A DNA stretch of 64,000 nt from Golubevia sp. BC0850 (taxonomy: Eukaryota; Basidiomycota; Exobasidiomycetes; Golubeviales; Golubeviaceae): positions 1 to 64,000 of the forward strand of contig JAAVVG010000037.1 in assembly GCA_012976225.1 (NCBI GenBank). Direction: 5' to 3'. Positions 1 to 11,372 of the stretch are shown here, one piece after another (within the stretch, counting starts at the first letter, position 1; the number at the start of each line of letters is the position of its first letter). The translations under genes and the position numbers were made by a program. A model generated the notes under the pieces. It searched no databases and was not told the origin of the DNA. It saw only the letters and a program-made list of their open reading frames with translations.

Positions 1-883
1 CGAAAACATTAGAGCATTTAGGAATCATTTTGGAAGGAGACAATGACAGAATCGCTCCTCTTCAATTCCCACTTCTGCAAGCTTTAGAGCTCCAAAAACA
101 ACAGTGACGGATGTTAATCGGTACTTCAATTCTCGCATCAGACTTATCAGAGAGACCCCAACAGAGAGAAGGGATGAACAAGAGGGTTCCCCTCTCCGAG
201 TTTTCTGGTCTCGGAACATCTACATGAACATGAAAATCGGTTCCAAGATCAGCTCAATGGTGTTTAACAGTCTATCTTCTCTTTATATACACGAACATCA
301 AGATCCTCATGAATGGAGGGAGCTGCTGGAACAGCCCTCGAAAACATTGAAGCATTTGGGAATCATCCTAAAAAGAGACAGAGACACTAACGGAATCGCA
401 CCTCTTCAATTCCCACTTCTGCAAGCTTTCGAGTTCACAAAAACCGGTTCCGGGTTCCCTCACTGGATGGTGGTACCTTCAAACATTAAGCTCCGAATCT
501 TCTCTCTCACACCCAATTTTCCGCAGGCTGATGAGTTGATGGTGTCTTCACTACGCAGCCACCCAACCGAGCTCTCCGCTGGACGTCCAAGGCTTCAGGT
601 TCTCAAAATTTACTGTCCCAATCATGTCGGAAACATCGATTTTTCTAGCCTCTACGATCGAATCCGCACCGAGGAGCCAAGGAGGGTACTGGATCTTCTT
701 CAGACAAGAAATCAAAACGTCGAAGCTGAAATGGACGTTGGTGGAACGAAGATGGAACGTATCAAGAAACTAGTCATCGCCTTTGACAAGTACACTGCTC
801 AACAACTAGATGAGCTTAGAGGGCTAGTGGAGGAAGTGGTAGAGAAGACTGAAGAGAACGATTTCTTGGAAGTCAAAATTTGA
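1..883 (+). pseudogene. F-box-family protein fragment, rearranged copy
   Basis: The 3' part (about 115-883) is nearly identical to 52190-52957, the C-terminal half of an F-box-type protein. It ends in the shared tail DFLEVKI. Bases 1-90 repeat a segment found again at 339-430 (residues KTLKHLGII then PLQFPLLQA). The end of one family member is therefore joined directly to the middle of another, with a stop at 105-107 closing the first piece. The reading frame from about 47 to 883 is open but has no F-box, and its first in-frame ATG is near 223. It is either a broken tandem copy or the last exon of a gene that starts outside the window. No catalytic motif is visible; the repeated Leu-rich segments fit an LRR-like substrate-binding region. 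Membership in the family at 51742 is certain; whether it is expressed is unknown. Confidence 0.6.
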
Positions 884-1861
884 AAGCCTTGATCTCGGTG
901 AGTTTGACCTCTTGGATCTTTAGTTGCCCTTGGTCTTTGCTCACATAGTCTATCTCCTTTCAACATCACCCAACATTCGCAGATTACAGTTCGATTCCGA
1001 GAGCTGGAGACGAAGATGAGTTAGAACTTGTGGGTTGTGCAGTTCCCATTCGAAAGTTTTCTCTGTCTTCTGTCAGCTTTCTTCTTATTGCGCGAGTTGA
1101 ATCAACTTTCTTTGGCTTTCTGACTCCTTATCTGCAGTCAGTCTCTTGTGTCTCCAAAACAGAAGACTCTAGCCAAACTTTGAATTCTTTCTCTATCTTC
1201 AAGTCTGCTCTAGCCGTTTCCCCTTTTCCTCTCAACTCTTTTCAAAGGGTGGAAATCTTTCAAAGGGAGGTCTTCAGCCCTTCAGTTCTCCGAATCCGAC
1301 TGCCAGAGCATTCCCTCTCGGTTTACCTTTGTCTTTTCCCCACGACCCAATCAAATCCCCTTCTTTCTCGCCCTACTTTCCCTCTCTTTTTCCTTCAAAA
1401 TTTCAGATCATCCACGAGCTTTGCCAGCTTTCTTTGCTTTCACTTCTCTCCCTTTCTTTGTTTCATCGTCCTTCTGTTCTACATAACTACATCCCTCAAG
1501 CATTCCGTTCTCGATTATTGCTCGCTTCTGTGATGGCGATAGTTCATGGATCCGAATAAAAGATCGATCTTTCAAATCCAAGAGAGGGATGGTCGAAAGA
1601 GCGAGATCCGAAGCATCTCACTGAGACTAGCTCAATTTTCCTCTTGGGGTTGACCCAGAAATTGATTCCTCCCCTCCTCGCAACAACTTCTCATCCCGAA
1701 TTCCATTACTTTTACTTTAGGTCCCCTTTCTTCTTTCACTAATTCTTCAAATTCAATCTATCGATCTCATTCAAGTGGAAGATTCAATAATCTCAAGCGT
1801 CGGTCTACTCTCTCATACAACCCCCCTTTTCTCTATCTCTATCCAGCTCACCACTAAGGCC
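884..1861. other. Intergenic, pyrimidine-rich
   Basis: No supported gene. Short open frames at 1030-1559 are CT-rich low complexity without recognisable protein features. The stretch probably holds the 3' flank of the F-box fragment and the promoter and leader of the next gene. Bases 975-1020 resemble the 3' flank of the paralog near 53160-53210. Confidence 0.6.
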
Positions 1862-4080
1862 ATGGTCTTCTTATCGAAAGCACTGCTGGCACAGTCAATT
1901 CTTCTCTGTTCTTCTATTCTATCAGTTTCAGCTTCAAGAAACAACCCTCATTCACGTCCACGCTCTTTCAATTCTGCTGCTTCACACCATCTCTCTCTTC
2001 GCCAAGATGTAAACCTTCTAGATCCAAACTCTTACTTAGCTAGTAACTTCCAAAATGGTTCAACACCACCAGGTGCTAGAACTCAAGATACTCCAGGTCA
2101 ATACATTGTAATGGGAGACGATCAGAATGGTGCAGATGCTGCAAGTCAGTTACCTCATTGTAACACTGTTTTCATTGGAACTGCTGCTGTCACTGGTGAG
2201 TAGAGGAAGAAAGAGTCGAGTTTTGTTTGAGAATAAGGAAAATTGAGATAGACATAGAAAAGAAGCAGAGGAAAAGCAGCTCGATTGGGACCATGCTGCA
2301 TGGTGGGTGGTAACCCCTCTAGTTTATCCTCTGACCAAAGCTCCTTGGTTTCTTTGCGGTTTCAGGCGGTTTCAATGTGGGTCAGGGATGGGATTATCTA
2401 CCAATCGTCACTGGTTTCGATCTGAAGAGGGATCTCATCTTCGAGGACGGTGCGACTATGGTGAGTTATAGAGCATAGTAGGATAGCAGAGGGAAATTGT
2501 GCACTAAAATCCTCCTTCCTTCCTTCCTTCCTTCCTTCCTTCCTTCCTTCCTTCTTCCCTAATATCTTCTAGCCATACTACGCTGAAACTGGAAAGGATC
2601 CCTCCAAGATCAAGCGTGTAGTGATAGTACAGCCAGGACAACCTCGAGACGCCTGGAAATATTCGAACTTGGTTAGAAACTCTTTGATCTGTGCAGCTGC
2701 TAATGAAACTTCTGGAGTCGATCTCTCAACCATTTTGATCGTAGCTCCAGCATGGTTAAACGAAGATGATCAATCAAAGAACGCAACTGGAAGTAGAGTA
2801 GCTACAGATTTAGTTTGGAAAGGTTCAACTTGGGCTGGGTTATCCAGATCTACTGCTCCAGGGAAAGTTCAATTATCAATGCATGACGTATTGGATGGAT
2901 TTACAGAGAACTTCTTTAACAAGAAACTCTATCCTAACTTGAATCAGATTTCGATGGTTGGACATAGTTTGGGATCTAGTGTCTGTCAGAGGTATGCCAT
3001 GCTCAGAAAGCCAAGTTCAGATGACTCGAACCTTCGTTTCTGGACTGGTAACAGTGGATGTGAGTAAATTGACGCTTTGCTGTGAGGTTTGGAAGGCCGA
3101 ATGGCTGCATATCTTCGCTGCCTCTGACCGTCTCTTCATCCCTTCCCTTCCACGCTTCTCAACTTCTCCTTGAACGACAGCCTACGTCTGGCCAATTGAT
3201 ACCAGACCTAACATGGACCAAGCAGCTACGTGTCCAGAATATGATGTTTGGACGTACGGTTTGAACGACACTGATCGTGAGTAAAAGGCATCGAATGTAG
3301 CGAACTCTTCTGGCGTCAATGTTGACCTTTCTCCTTCCTTTGATCTCTGTCTTCACTGTCAAAGCCAAAAGCATTCCTCCATATGGAAGATCAGACGTCA
3401 TGGCCAACAAATCAGGTGTTCTCGAACATTATAGGTCTTATCAAACCATAATCGCTCTTGGAACTCAAGACTTCGGGCCAGGTGATCAGTAAGTTGACTA
3501 TGAGGTTCTGACATTCATTTTTGTTTTTTTGCTTTCTCATTTATTTCACTCTCCCTTTCTACTCGCAGACACTGCCAAGCCGTTTTCCAAGGAGCTTCTC
3601 ACCTTGAAAGAGGAAACAACTACATCGCTGCTCTTTCTTCTATGCCTGGAGGCATGCCTCCTAGCTTTCAGGTCTCTTACATTCCAACCTCTCATCAAGA
3701 CTACTCCATGCTTGCGGATGTTGCGTGAGTATCAGATATGAGTACTTAAAGAACGAACGAAGGGAGAGAGAAATGTCGAGTCCGTGTACTCATCGCTATC
3801 TTCCCTCTCCGTCTCTGTCTCTCTCTACAACACCTTAAATTATAACAGCTCGCAAGATCACATGTTTGTAAGAGACATCGACACCCGAAACCCTCCAACA
3901 GAGGCTCCAGTGACCAACACCGGAGAATCAAAGGGTACGACTGGAGCCAGCAACACCGCCGACAACAACAGCAGCAACACCAGTTCCAGTAGTGGAAACT
4001 CCAATGATGGATACTCTTTGAGCTCTACTCCCTCTTTCATCACTATGGGTGTCATCGTTCTAGGTTCCCTGTTCTTATAG
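1862..4080 (+). CDS. Secreted, GPI-anchored alpha/beta hydrolase-like protein
   Basis: Seven exons (1862-2195, 2366-2460, 2573-3059, 3181-3276, 3365-3488, 3569-3724, 3849-4080) join in frame to about 507 residues. The protein starts with a signal peptide (residues 1-24, hydrophobic, ending SVSAS). A nucleophile elbow GHSLG lies near residue 272, the Gly-X-Ser-X-Gly motif of alpha/beta hydrolases. A Ser/Thr/Asn-rich linker follows (TGASNTADNNSSNTSSSSG), and the C-terminus is a short hydrophobic stretch (FITMGVIVLGSLFL) typical of a GPI-attachment signal. It is probably exported and held on the plasma membrane or wall. The substrate is not evident; esterase or lipase activity is the family expectation. 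The start is the first ATG giving a signal peptide. All introns have GTGAGT/GTAAGT donors. Confidence 0.85.
2514..2554. repeat. (CTTC)n microsatellite in an intron
   Basis: About ten tandem CTTC units just upstream of the acceptor of the second intron of the GPI-anchored hydrolase gene. It doubles as the pyrimidine tract and is likely length-polymorphic. Confidence 0.9.
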
Positions 4081-4854
4081 GTTCTTCGAACCGCTCCCTC
4101 ACTTCTCTTCAATTCAAAATACCCTCACACTCATTTCAAAAAACCAAAGAACCACCATTCCTCAAATCGACAATCACCATTGGATCATTTCTTTTAAAAC
4201 ACAGGACCCTTTCCTTTCCTCATAGAAACCTAGAGTTCTCATTCCCTTTTCCCCTTGCCCTTCCCTACCTTCGCTCCATTTATCCTCGACAGAGCTCCAT
4301 CTCTTTCCCTTTCCTTTCCACTCTTGCTTTTCATACCACTTCTTGAAACCCCCCTATTTCATTCATCAGTTCTTTTTCGAGCATTGTTTTGTTTCTTCCA
4401 GCGCCCTTGATACAACATTACTTGTAGTACATTTTTCGCCCTTCCTTCGCCCCTCTCTTCTTTCGTTCTCATTAATTCAAGTGTTTTCTAATGTTCTCTT
4501 CTTTGAATGTCGTGTTTCCTTCGTTGTCACAGGTTTGCGTTGCAGTCGAAAATAGCAAGAACTCACAATCAGATCTGATCATCCTGATTGCTACCTGAAG
4601 CTCTGAAGAGATGCTCTTCTCTTTCTTACAGCCGCTACAACCCCAAAGCTGGAACAGTACAGGCTTTCAATCAAGTTCTTAATTCCATCAAACCCATTCC
4701 AGTCAATCTCAACTCACTTGGAAGAAATTTTTAGCTTTTGGACTCAAGACAGAAATTAGCCACCTCAACTTTTTTCACCTTTTCAAGACCTCAACACATC
4801 AAGCAAAATTTGCTCTTTGAATCGTATAGTCAGTGGAAGGAAGAGAATTGATTG
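4081..4854. other. Intergenic
   Basis: 3' flank of the hydrolase gene and promoter/5'UTR of the GATA factor. CT-rich with several A/T-rich stretches. No open frame with recognisable features was found. Confidence 0.6.
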
Positions 4855-7800
4855 ATGCCACCTCCTGCACCAGCTTTTAAGCTGAAGGTTAAAGGAGTGA
4901 GTACACTGAGAGGAGGAGGACAGGAGGAAGAATTGGGACAAGTCCCATAAGCAACACCTGCAAGAAGAAAGATGAGCCCTCTGCTTCTATCTCTATTGGA
5001 TTATTGGTCTAGTCCCAATCTGATCTGATTCAACGACTCTCTGTCCATTGCTAGAACAAACCTTTCAGACCATTCTCTACTTTGGAAGATGAGGACGCGT
5101 TAATTAGGACTTGGAAAGCTACCTCCAAAGTCTCTGCAGATCTGGAGGATGGTCAGAGATTGGAGAATCTCAGTTGGAGGTTATGGGGTATGCATTCGAA
5201 GGAAGCTGAGAGTTCAAGCCGTACAAGAGTGAGTCCTCCAAGGTTGAGACGGAATGGTAGAGGAGGATGGGGGGGGTGATGGTCAAAAGAGAACTCTATC
5301 TGATCGGGAATCTCTAATTTCAATGCTATCAGTCTAATCAGAAGTCTCAAGAGTCTCCTCTGGTTCTACATAGTAGGAGAGTGGGAGAGAAATTGAACTC
5401 GGAGAAGTCACTTCCAATCGAACAGCTACCAGTCCCCATCTTCACATCTCGGTCAACCACGTTCAAGATCAGAACAGGTGGCAATGACCTCCAAAGCAAT
5501 CGGACGCAGAAGAAGAAGCTTTGGACAACGACAACCACTATTCAGGATGCTCAGATGGAAATCGACGGTGGCAAAGGGGAGGAGCTCGGAGAGGACATGT
5601 TGGATTACGAGGTGAGTCAGCGATTCGCAAGTCTTGGTCGAGGGCCTATAAAACCTAAGCTGGGAACGAGTAGAGATTATGCTAGTTGAAGATACAAGAA
5701 GTGTGAACCTCAAGTCTCACGCTCGACCTTCCTCCTCTCACCTCCATCAGCGCTACTCTCGAGGCAAGTCACTCTCTACCAATCCCTCTCGTGCAAGCTC
5801 TCCCGGAAGAGATCAAGACGAAGAAATGCCTCATCCGGACTGTGCTGGAGCCAATGGTCTTCCAGGTCCTTGTACAGTTCCAGGATGTACTGCTTTCGGT
5901 CCAGCAGAAGTCCCCACTCTTTCGAATGGAGCTCTCGGACTGGATACCTCCGCACCTCCTTCTCCACCTCTACTCCAAAAGGTCTCGTCAGACTCATCAA
6001 GCACGAACAAGAACAGGATGGAAGGTATCATCACCGAAGGTGATCGAGATTCTAGAGATCCTACTTCCTCTTCTCCTTCTCAGAGTCAGAACACCTCGAT
6101 GCCTTTCGACGAACTTCTCAGACAATTCGTGGCTGCCAATGGAGGTCAAGTCAGTGCAGAAGACCCTCTGGGTCTGGGAGATGCTTTTGGTGGGGACGAC
6201 TGTCCTTTCGCAGCAGCAGCCGTCGCTTTGAGCAACTCACCTCAAGGAGAGGTTGACGCTAGTGGAGAAAGGAGGTCTAGCTCTAGTATGCTGCAGCTAC
6301 CTCTATGCTGCCAACAGAGAGCTAGTTCCTCAGCTTCGCCCAGGAATGGAGACACGACTCCAACTCACCGATGTTGCGCAGACGAGAAGGTCAAGTTGAT
6401 TCAAGCTCGAAGTTCGCCCTCAAGAGCTACTACCGCCTCAGAACAGCTCACCACTGATCTAGCCAGAATACTGAAAGGTACAAGCGAGGGAATGGACTCC
6501 TCACCTTCTCGGCCACAGCCGTTGAGCAATCTCATGCTCAACCAGAACGCTTTCTCCAACTCCAATTCAAACCAACAACCTCCAGTCAACTTTGGATACG
6601 GATTCGACCCTCGTCAGCAGCTAGCTCAATGGCTTTCTCATCAACAGCGGCCTGGCTCCAGCACAGGTCCAGGAACTGTTGGGTCAGGGATGCCACTTTG
6701 GCCAGCTAACGCTCATCTCGTGCAGAGCCAGAGCCCTATAGCTTCTTCTGCTACCGCTTTGAACTCTCCAGGAGCTCTCTCAATCGCAAGCACTCCTCTA
6801 TCTACGACCTCCTACTTCCAACCTCTTCCTCCTGGATGTGCTTATGGTCCTAGCTCTTCGAGGCCGATGGACGGAGGCAGCAGTGTAGGAAGAGCTGCTT
6901 CGACCTCTAGCTCAATCAAGGGAAAGAAGAGAGCTGATTCCTTCGTTCCAGTATGCTCTCAGTGCGGTACCTCTACCACTCCTCTCTGGAGGAGAGATTC
7001 CAAACGGAGAGTGGTCTGCAACAAGTGCGGCTTGAGAAGTGCCAAAAGAGCCAACGCCTCTGGAAGCAACGGAGGAGCAGCTGGAGGAACAGGTGGAGAC
7101 ATGGCTGGTTCGATGAATGGAGACGAGGAGGACGGAAAGTCTCCGGAAGAAAAGGAGGAACCGCCAGTCTGCAACAACTGTGGAACTAGCATCACCAGTC
7201 TATGGAGGAAGGACGAGGAAGGTCAGAGGAGTTGCAATCCTTGCGGACTCTGGTTGAAGCATCATGGTCATCCTAGACCTCTCACGAAGAGGACGGACGT
7301 CGTCAGAAGGAGGATGAGACACTACGACGAACCTCTCAACAAAGACGACGATGCCCCTCTCAAGAGCAACGATGGAATCCAAAGCAATCGAAGTTCGATC
7401 TCTAGTATTCCAGAAGGGATGGGTCCACCTGGTCAACAGAATCAAGCGCCTTGCGCTCTTTCTGCTTTGTCCCAACCTCCTCCATATCGCTCCAATCAAG
7501 CGAACTCTGGTATGGTTTTTTCGCCAGTACAGGGTCCTAGTCCAAATCAAGCGACGTCTGCTTCTGGCTGGGCGCCCCCTCCTTACCCTATGCAGTCTCA
7601 ACATCAACAGCAGCCTCAACCTCAATCACCGTTCGTCAGAGATCCAGCAGCAGCGGCTGCAGGCGCTTATGTCTACTTTCAAGCTACAGGGCAATGGCCT
7701 CCTGGCTGGGCTCAACAGATGCAGCAACTCCAACCTCAACAACAGAATCAAGATCCGAACCAACAGCAACAATGGAACCTGCCAGTAGACAACATCAACT

Positions 7801-8276
7801 CCCTACCTCCTCATCTTCAATTTCAGATGCAAAATCAAACCAACTCGATGCTCCCTCCTAACAGTCCTGCTTCTCAACAAACGCCAGGAGTTCATTCTTC
7901 TTGGCAGTTCCAAAACGATACCCTTTCTAGATCAATGAGCTCAAATAACCATCAGATGCAGAATCAGCAAGCTCATTCAACTCCTTCTTCAGCTTATAAC
8001 TCTCCTGTTCCAATGTCAAATCTCTACTCTACTTCTGCTCCTGGTTCCGCTTTCGATTCTCCAGTCGCTTCTCCGACGGCGGCAGGTCCAAGTAATGAAC
8101 CAGTAGAGAAGAAGAAATCTCAAACCAGCAATCTCGCTGGAGCATCTGCTGCCAAAGCAAAGGCTCCTGCTGGAAGAGCTCCGAGAGGTAGACCTCCAGG
8201 AGGAGGCGCTAATTCCAAAAGAAAAAGAGCTGGTGTTGGTGCGAGTGGATCTGGACTCGTAGCGAATGAAGAGTAA
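4855..8276 (+). CDS. GATA-type transcription factor with DUF1752-like domain and two zinc fingers
   Basis: Four exons (4855-4896, 5055-5228, 5333-5611, 5751-8276) give about 1006 residues. Residues ~27-60 contain LIRTWKATSK...RLENLSWRLW, matching the N-terminal DUF1752/AreA-type motif of fungal nitrogen-regulatory GATA factors. Two C-X2-C-X17-C-X2-C fingers follow: ~566-592 (CSQCGTSTTPLWRRD...CNKCGL) and ~639-665 (CNNCGTSITSLWRKD...CNPCGL). Only the second has a normal basic tail (KHHGHPRPLTKR); the first runs into a Gly/Ser linker. Small Cys clusters (PHPDCAGANGLPGPCTVPGC, LPLCCQQ, HRCCADE) lie upstream. The C-terminus is Gln/Pro/Ser-rich with a basic AT-hook-like segment (GRAPRGRPPGGG). It is a nuclear DNA-binding regulator, probably of nitrogen use by the DUF1752 link. 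Two fingers also recall iron-responsive factors, but the Cys-rich block those carry between fingers is absent. Confidence 0.88.
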
Positions 8277-8797
8277 ACTCTACTTTCAATTTTATTTCCT
8301 TATTTATCTTACTCCTCCTTCGGCTCTCTAGCTCTGATGTTTTTTTTTCTATGACTTGTTCGCATTCAAAACCCCAATGTATTCCTCTGGCTTTGGCTTC
8401 TACTTTCGCTTTCCTTGCCCTCTGATCATTGTAGTGTTTCCTCTTTAAGTTACCCATCCTCACTTTTCCTCTCTCCTTTGCAACTAATCAAATGATCGCT
8501 TCCCATTTTCAGATTCGATGAAAGGATTCATTGACGAGGGTGTAAATGAATTGAACCTGTCCTTCTTAAACTTTGAAGACAAAAACACTCGCTTGGGCTC
8601 CGAGGAATGTCTCTTCATCCATCGAAACTCTCTAATCCAGGCTTTTGAAACATAAGAGATTGACTGTTGATTGTGCTTTGAAAGTCATGTGAAAGAAGAA
8701 ATACAAAGTGAAGAGGGAAACAAAGAAAAAGAAGCCATCGAACAAAAAGAAATACAAGAAAACCTAAAATTACAGAACCCAAAGCCTCAAAACCAAT
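8277..8797. other. Convergent intergenic region
   Basis: Tail-to-tail spacer between the GATA factor (+) and TFIIIA (-). It should contain both 3'UTRs. T-rich past 8280 and A-rich near 8700-8770, as expected for two polyadenylation regions. Nothing else seen. Confidence 0.6.
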
Positions 8798-11132
8798 CTA
8801 TGTGACCTTCTTCTTCCTCTCCTTGGGAAGTAACTCTCTTTCTTCCAATGGAGTAAATTCTCTCAATTCCACCTCTGTCAATTCCAAAGAATGAGTAGCC
8901 TTAACATGTCTTCTAAGATCGTACATTCTTGAGAATCTATATTGACAACTTGAAGTTGATTCTAAAACTTGGAAATTTTGGTCTTGAAGTTCAAGGGAAG
9001 ATGAAACATTTTCATTCTCTATTACTTGTTGAGTTTCCTCCTCATCATCTTTTTCAACTCTCTTCATGACTTGTTCAATTTTCTCCCAAGGACATTTCAA
9101 AACTCTACCTCTATTTTTCCTTTTCTTCTTTTCTTGAATTTCTTCTGTCATTTCCTCTTCTTCTACTTCCTCATTCTCATTTTCTCTTCTCCTCTTTCCA
9201 CTTGAAGAAGTTCCAATCATATTTGAAGAAGGAATATAACCACTCCCAACCAATCTATTCAACAACCCAACTTTCTTTTCCTTCCTCTTTGTCTCCTTTG
9301 TAGAAATCACAGCTTGACGTGAAGAATGAATTTCAGGTACTGCACCTCCTTCTTTTCTAAAGAAATCATCTTCATCTTCATCCTCTTCTTCATCATCTGC
9401 TACTTCATCTTCTTCTTCGTTTATCAACTCCATGTTAGCTTCGCCTTCTGAACTTGGATTCTGATCCTCAGCTCCTTCAACTTGAAGTTTCTTCTTCCTC
9501 TTCTTCTTCTTACCCTCCTCGACTCTAAACCAACATTTCCCTTCATGCCTTCTCAAAAGATGTCTATAAGCATACTTTTTCTCACAACCTCTACTTTCAT
9601 TCGGACATATGAATCTTTTTTCTCCAAGATGGAAAACTCTAATATGAGTTCTCAAAGCTGAAAGTCTTGAGAAGGATTTCCGACAAGGTTCTGAAGGAAT
9701 CTCAGGTTCGAGAGAAGGAAGGTCGTCCTCAATTGCCTTTAAACTTGAAGATAAACTTGGAGGTTTAACATGATCAAAATCATAAGTACATTCAAATTTG
9801 TTTTCCTCTTTTCCTTTATTTTTCAAATCGTCTTCTTCGAAATCATCTTCAATCTCTTCTTCTTCTTCCTCACCAGCTTTGAATTTCCCTTTCTTATGTT
9901 GAGATTTCATATGAGCTCTTAATTTAGACCAACTTTCAAAGTAAAGGATAGTAGGGAATGGATCTTCTGGCATCCGAAATTCTTGATTCTCATTTCCATC
10001 TTGATTGATTTTTGAATCTCTCCAATCTTTCAAGTATTCCTGAATCCCTTCTTCACTATGATCTTGAGCACAAGCATACCTTCCAATTTGATGGGTTCTT
10101 GAATGTTGTTTCCGTTTTGAATTCGTTGGGAAGGATTTGGAACAACTGGGATGAGTGCATTGGAATGGTAGTGGAATTGGAGGAGAAACTTCTGATCTTG
10201 AAGAGGTTGATGGGATTGGAATTTGATCTGAGGACTTTGGAGTTGAAGGAGTAGGAACTGAAGAATTTGAAGTAGAGGGTTTGCCACTGAGTAAAGAATG
10301 AGCTTCCCAAATATGAGCTCTTAGATGCTTCCTCTTTGAGAAAGTGTCTTTACAGTTGATAGCAGAGCACTGATAAATTGTGGAAGGGATTGCAAGGAAG
10401 GTAAACATCGAGAATCTATAACTTCTTCCTGACCTCCATCTCTCTCTCTCTCTCTTCCTCAGAACTTACCTTATAAGCCCCATCTCCACCAGGTCTTTTC
10501 TTTCTCTTTCTCTTCTTCCCTTCATCGTCTACCTTATGATGACCTCCAGACACGTCCGTGCTTCCATCCTCACCTTCTACCTCTCTTCCGTTTCCGTTTC
10601 CCTTCTCCTTTTCCTCTCCCGCCTCACTAATCGCACCTTCAACTTCCGTCTCAGTCTGATCTCCCCAAGCTCTAGAATCATCATGAACTCCTTTAACGTG
10701 CCTTTCTAAATGTTGTCTTGTCCAAAACCTTTGCTTACAATTGGGAGAAGAAGTACAAGGGAAAGGTCGAAGAGTTGAGGTTGAAGAGATTTCTTCTTCT
10801 TGAGGTTTCGAGAATCCTGGAGTGGAAGCGTGAATTGAATAATCTAAATGAGTTCTCTTATGAGCGTTTAAATGATCCAATCTCATAAAAGAGCGATCAC
10901 AATTTGCTGAATCACATTTGAAAGGTCTTTCTCCTGTGTGGATTCTTTGATGCTCTTTTAGACGTGAAGGTTTTGAGTAACTCTTGGTGCAGGATGGATG
11001 ATCGCACGCGTATCGTTTCGTTGCAGTTAAAGTTGAAGCGGAGCGAGCAGAGGATGGTTGATTTGGGTTTGAGGTAGAAGATGAAGATGTAGAAGGTGTT
11101 GGGAAGTTGGATGCATGAATTGCTAGGCTCAT
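8798..11132 (-). CDS. Transcription factor IIIA (5S rRNA gene factor)
   Basis: Two exons, 11132-10470 and 10369-8798, join at GAYK|CSAINC in phase 0 to give about 744 residues. C2H2 fingers run in series: YACDHPSC...HQRIH, FKCDSANC...HKRTH, FPCTSSPNC...HVKGVH, then YKCSAINC...HIWEAH across the splice junction and FQCTHPSC...HSRTH. A degenerate finger follows (ending HMKSQH), one split by an acidic insert (FECTYDFDH...HIRVFH), FICPNESRGC...HEGKC, and after a spacer of ~190 acidic/basic residues a last one (CQYRFSRMYDLRRHVKATH). Nine fingers with TGERPFKC-type linkers, and a long spacer before the ninth, match fungal TFIIIA, which binds the 5S internal control region and recruits TFIIIC/TFIIIB. 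Lys-rich stretches may act as nuclear localisation signals. Confidence 0.85.
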
Positions 11133-11372
11133 TCTCTCAATTTGTATAGATCTGGTTGATTTGAGTAGAAAGGTTAGACCTTTCGATCATAGTTACCTAG
11201 AAACAACGTTCCAACTGGCAATGGTTTGAGAAGGTTCTAAAGTTTCAAGATCTGAAATCTCAGAATTCTGAAGCTGCCTGTTCTTCCACGTGGCGTACGT
11301 GGCGTACTGAAAGGGAGTCACAACTCAAAGAGCTTTCTCTTCCCTTTCTTCTCCCTTCTTCCCACCATAAAA

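Noticed and set aside
1030-1559. Open frames of 76-167 codons upstream of the hydrolase gene
   Set aside because: CT-rich low complexity, non-ATG or weak starts, no domain; looks like leader or promoter.
5679-5750. ATG at 5679 as the start of the GATA factor
   Set aside because: Upstream exons from 4855 join in phase, contain a DUF1752 motif, and splice to 5751 after a strong pyrimidine tract, so this ATG lies in an intron.
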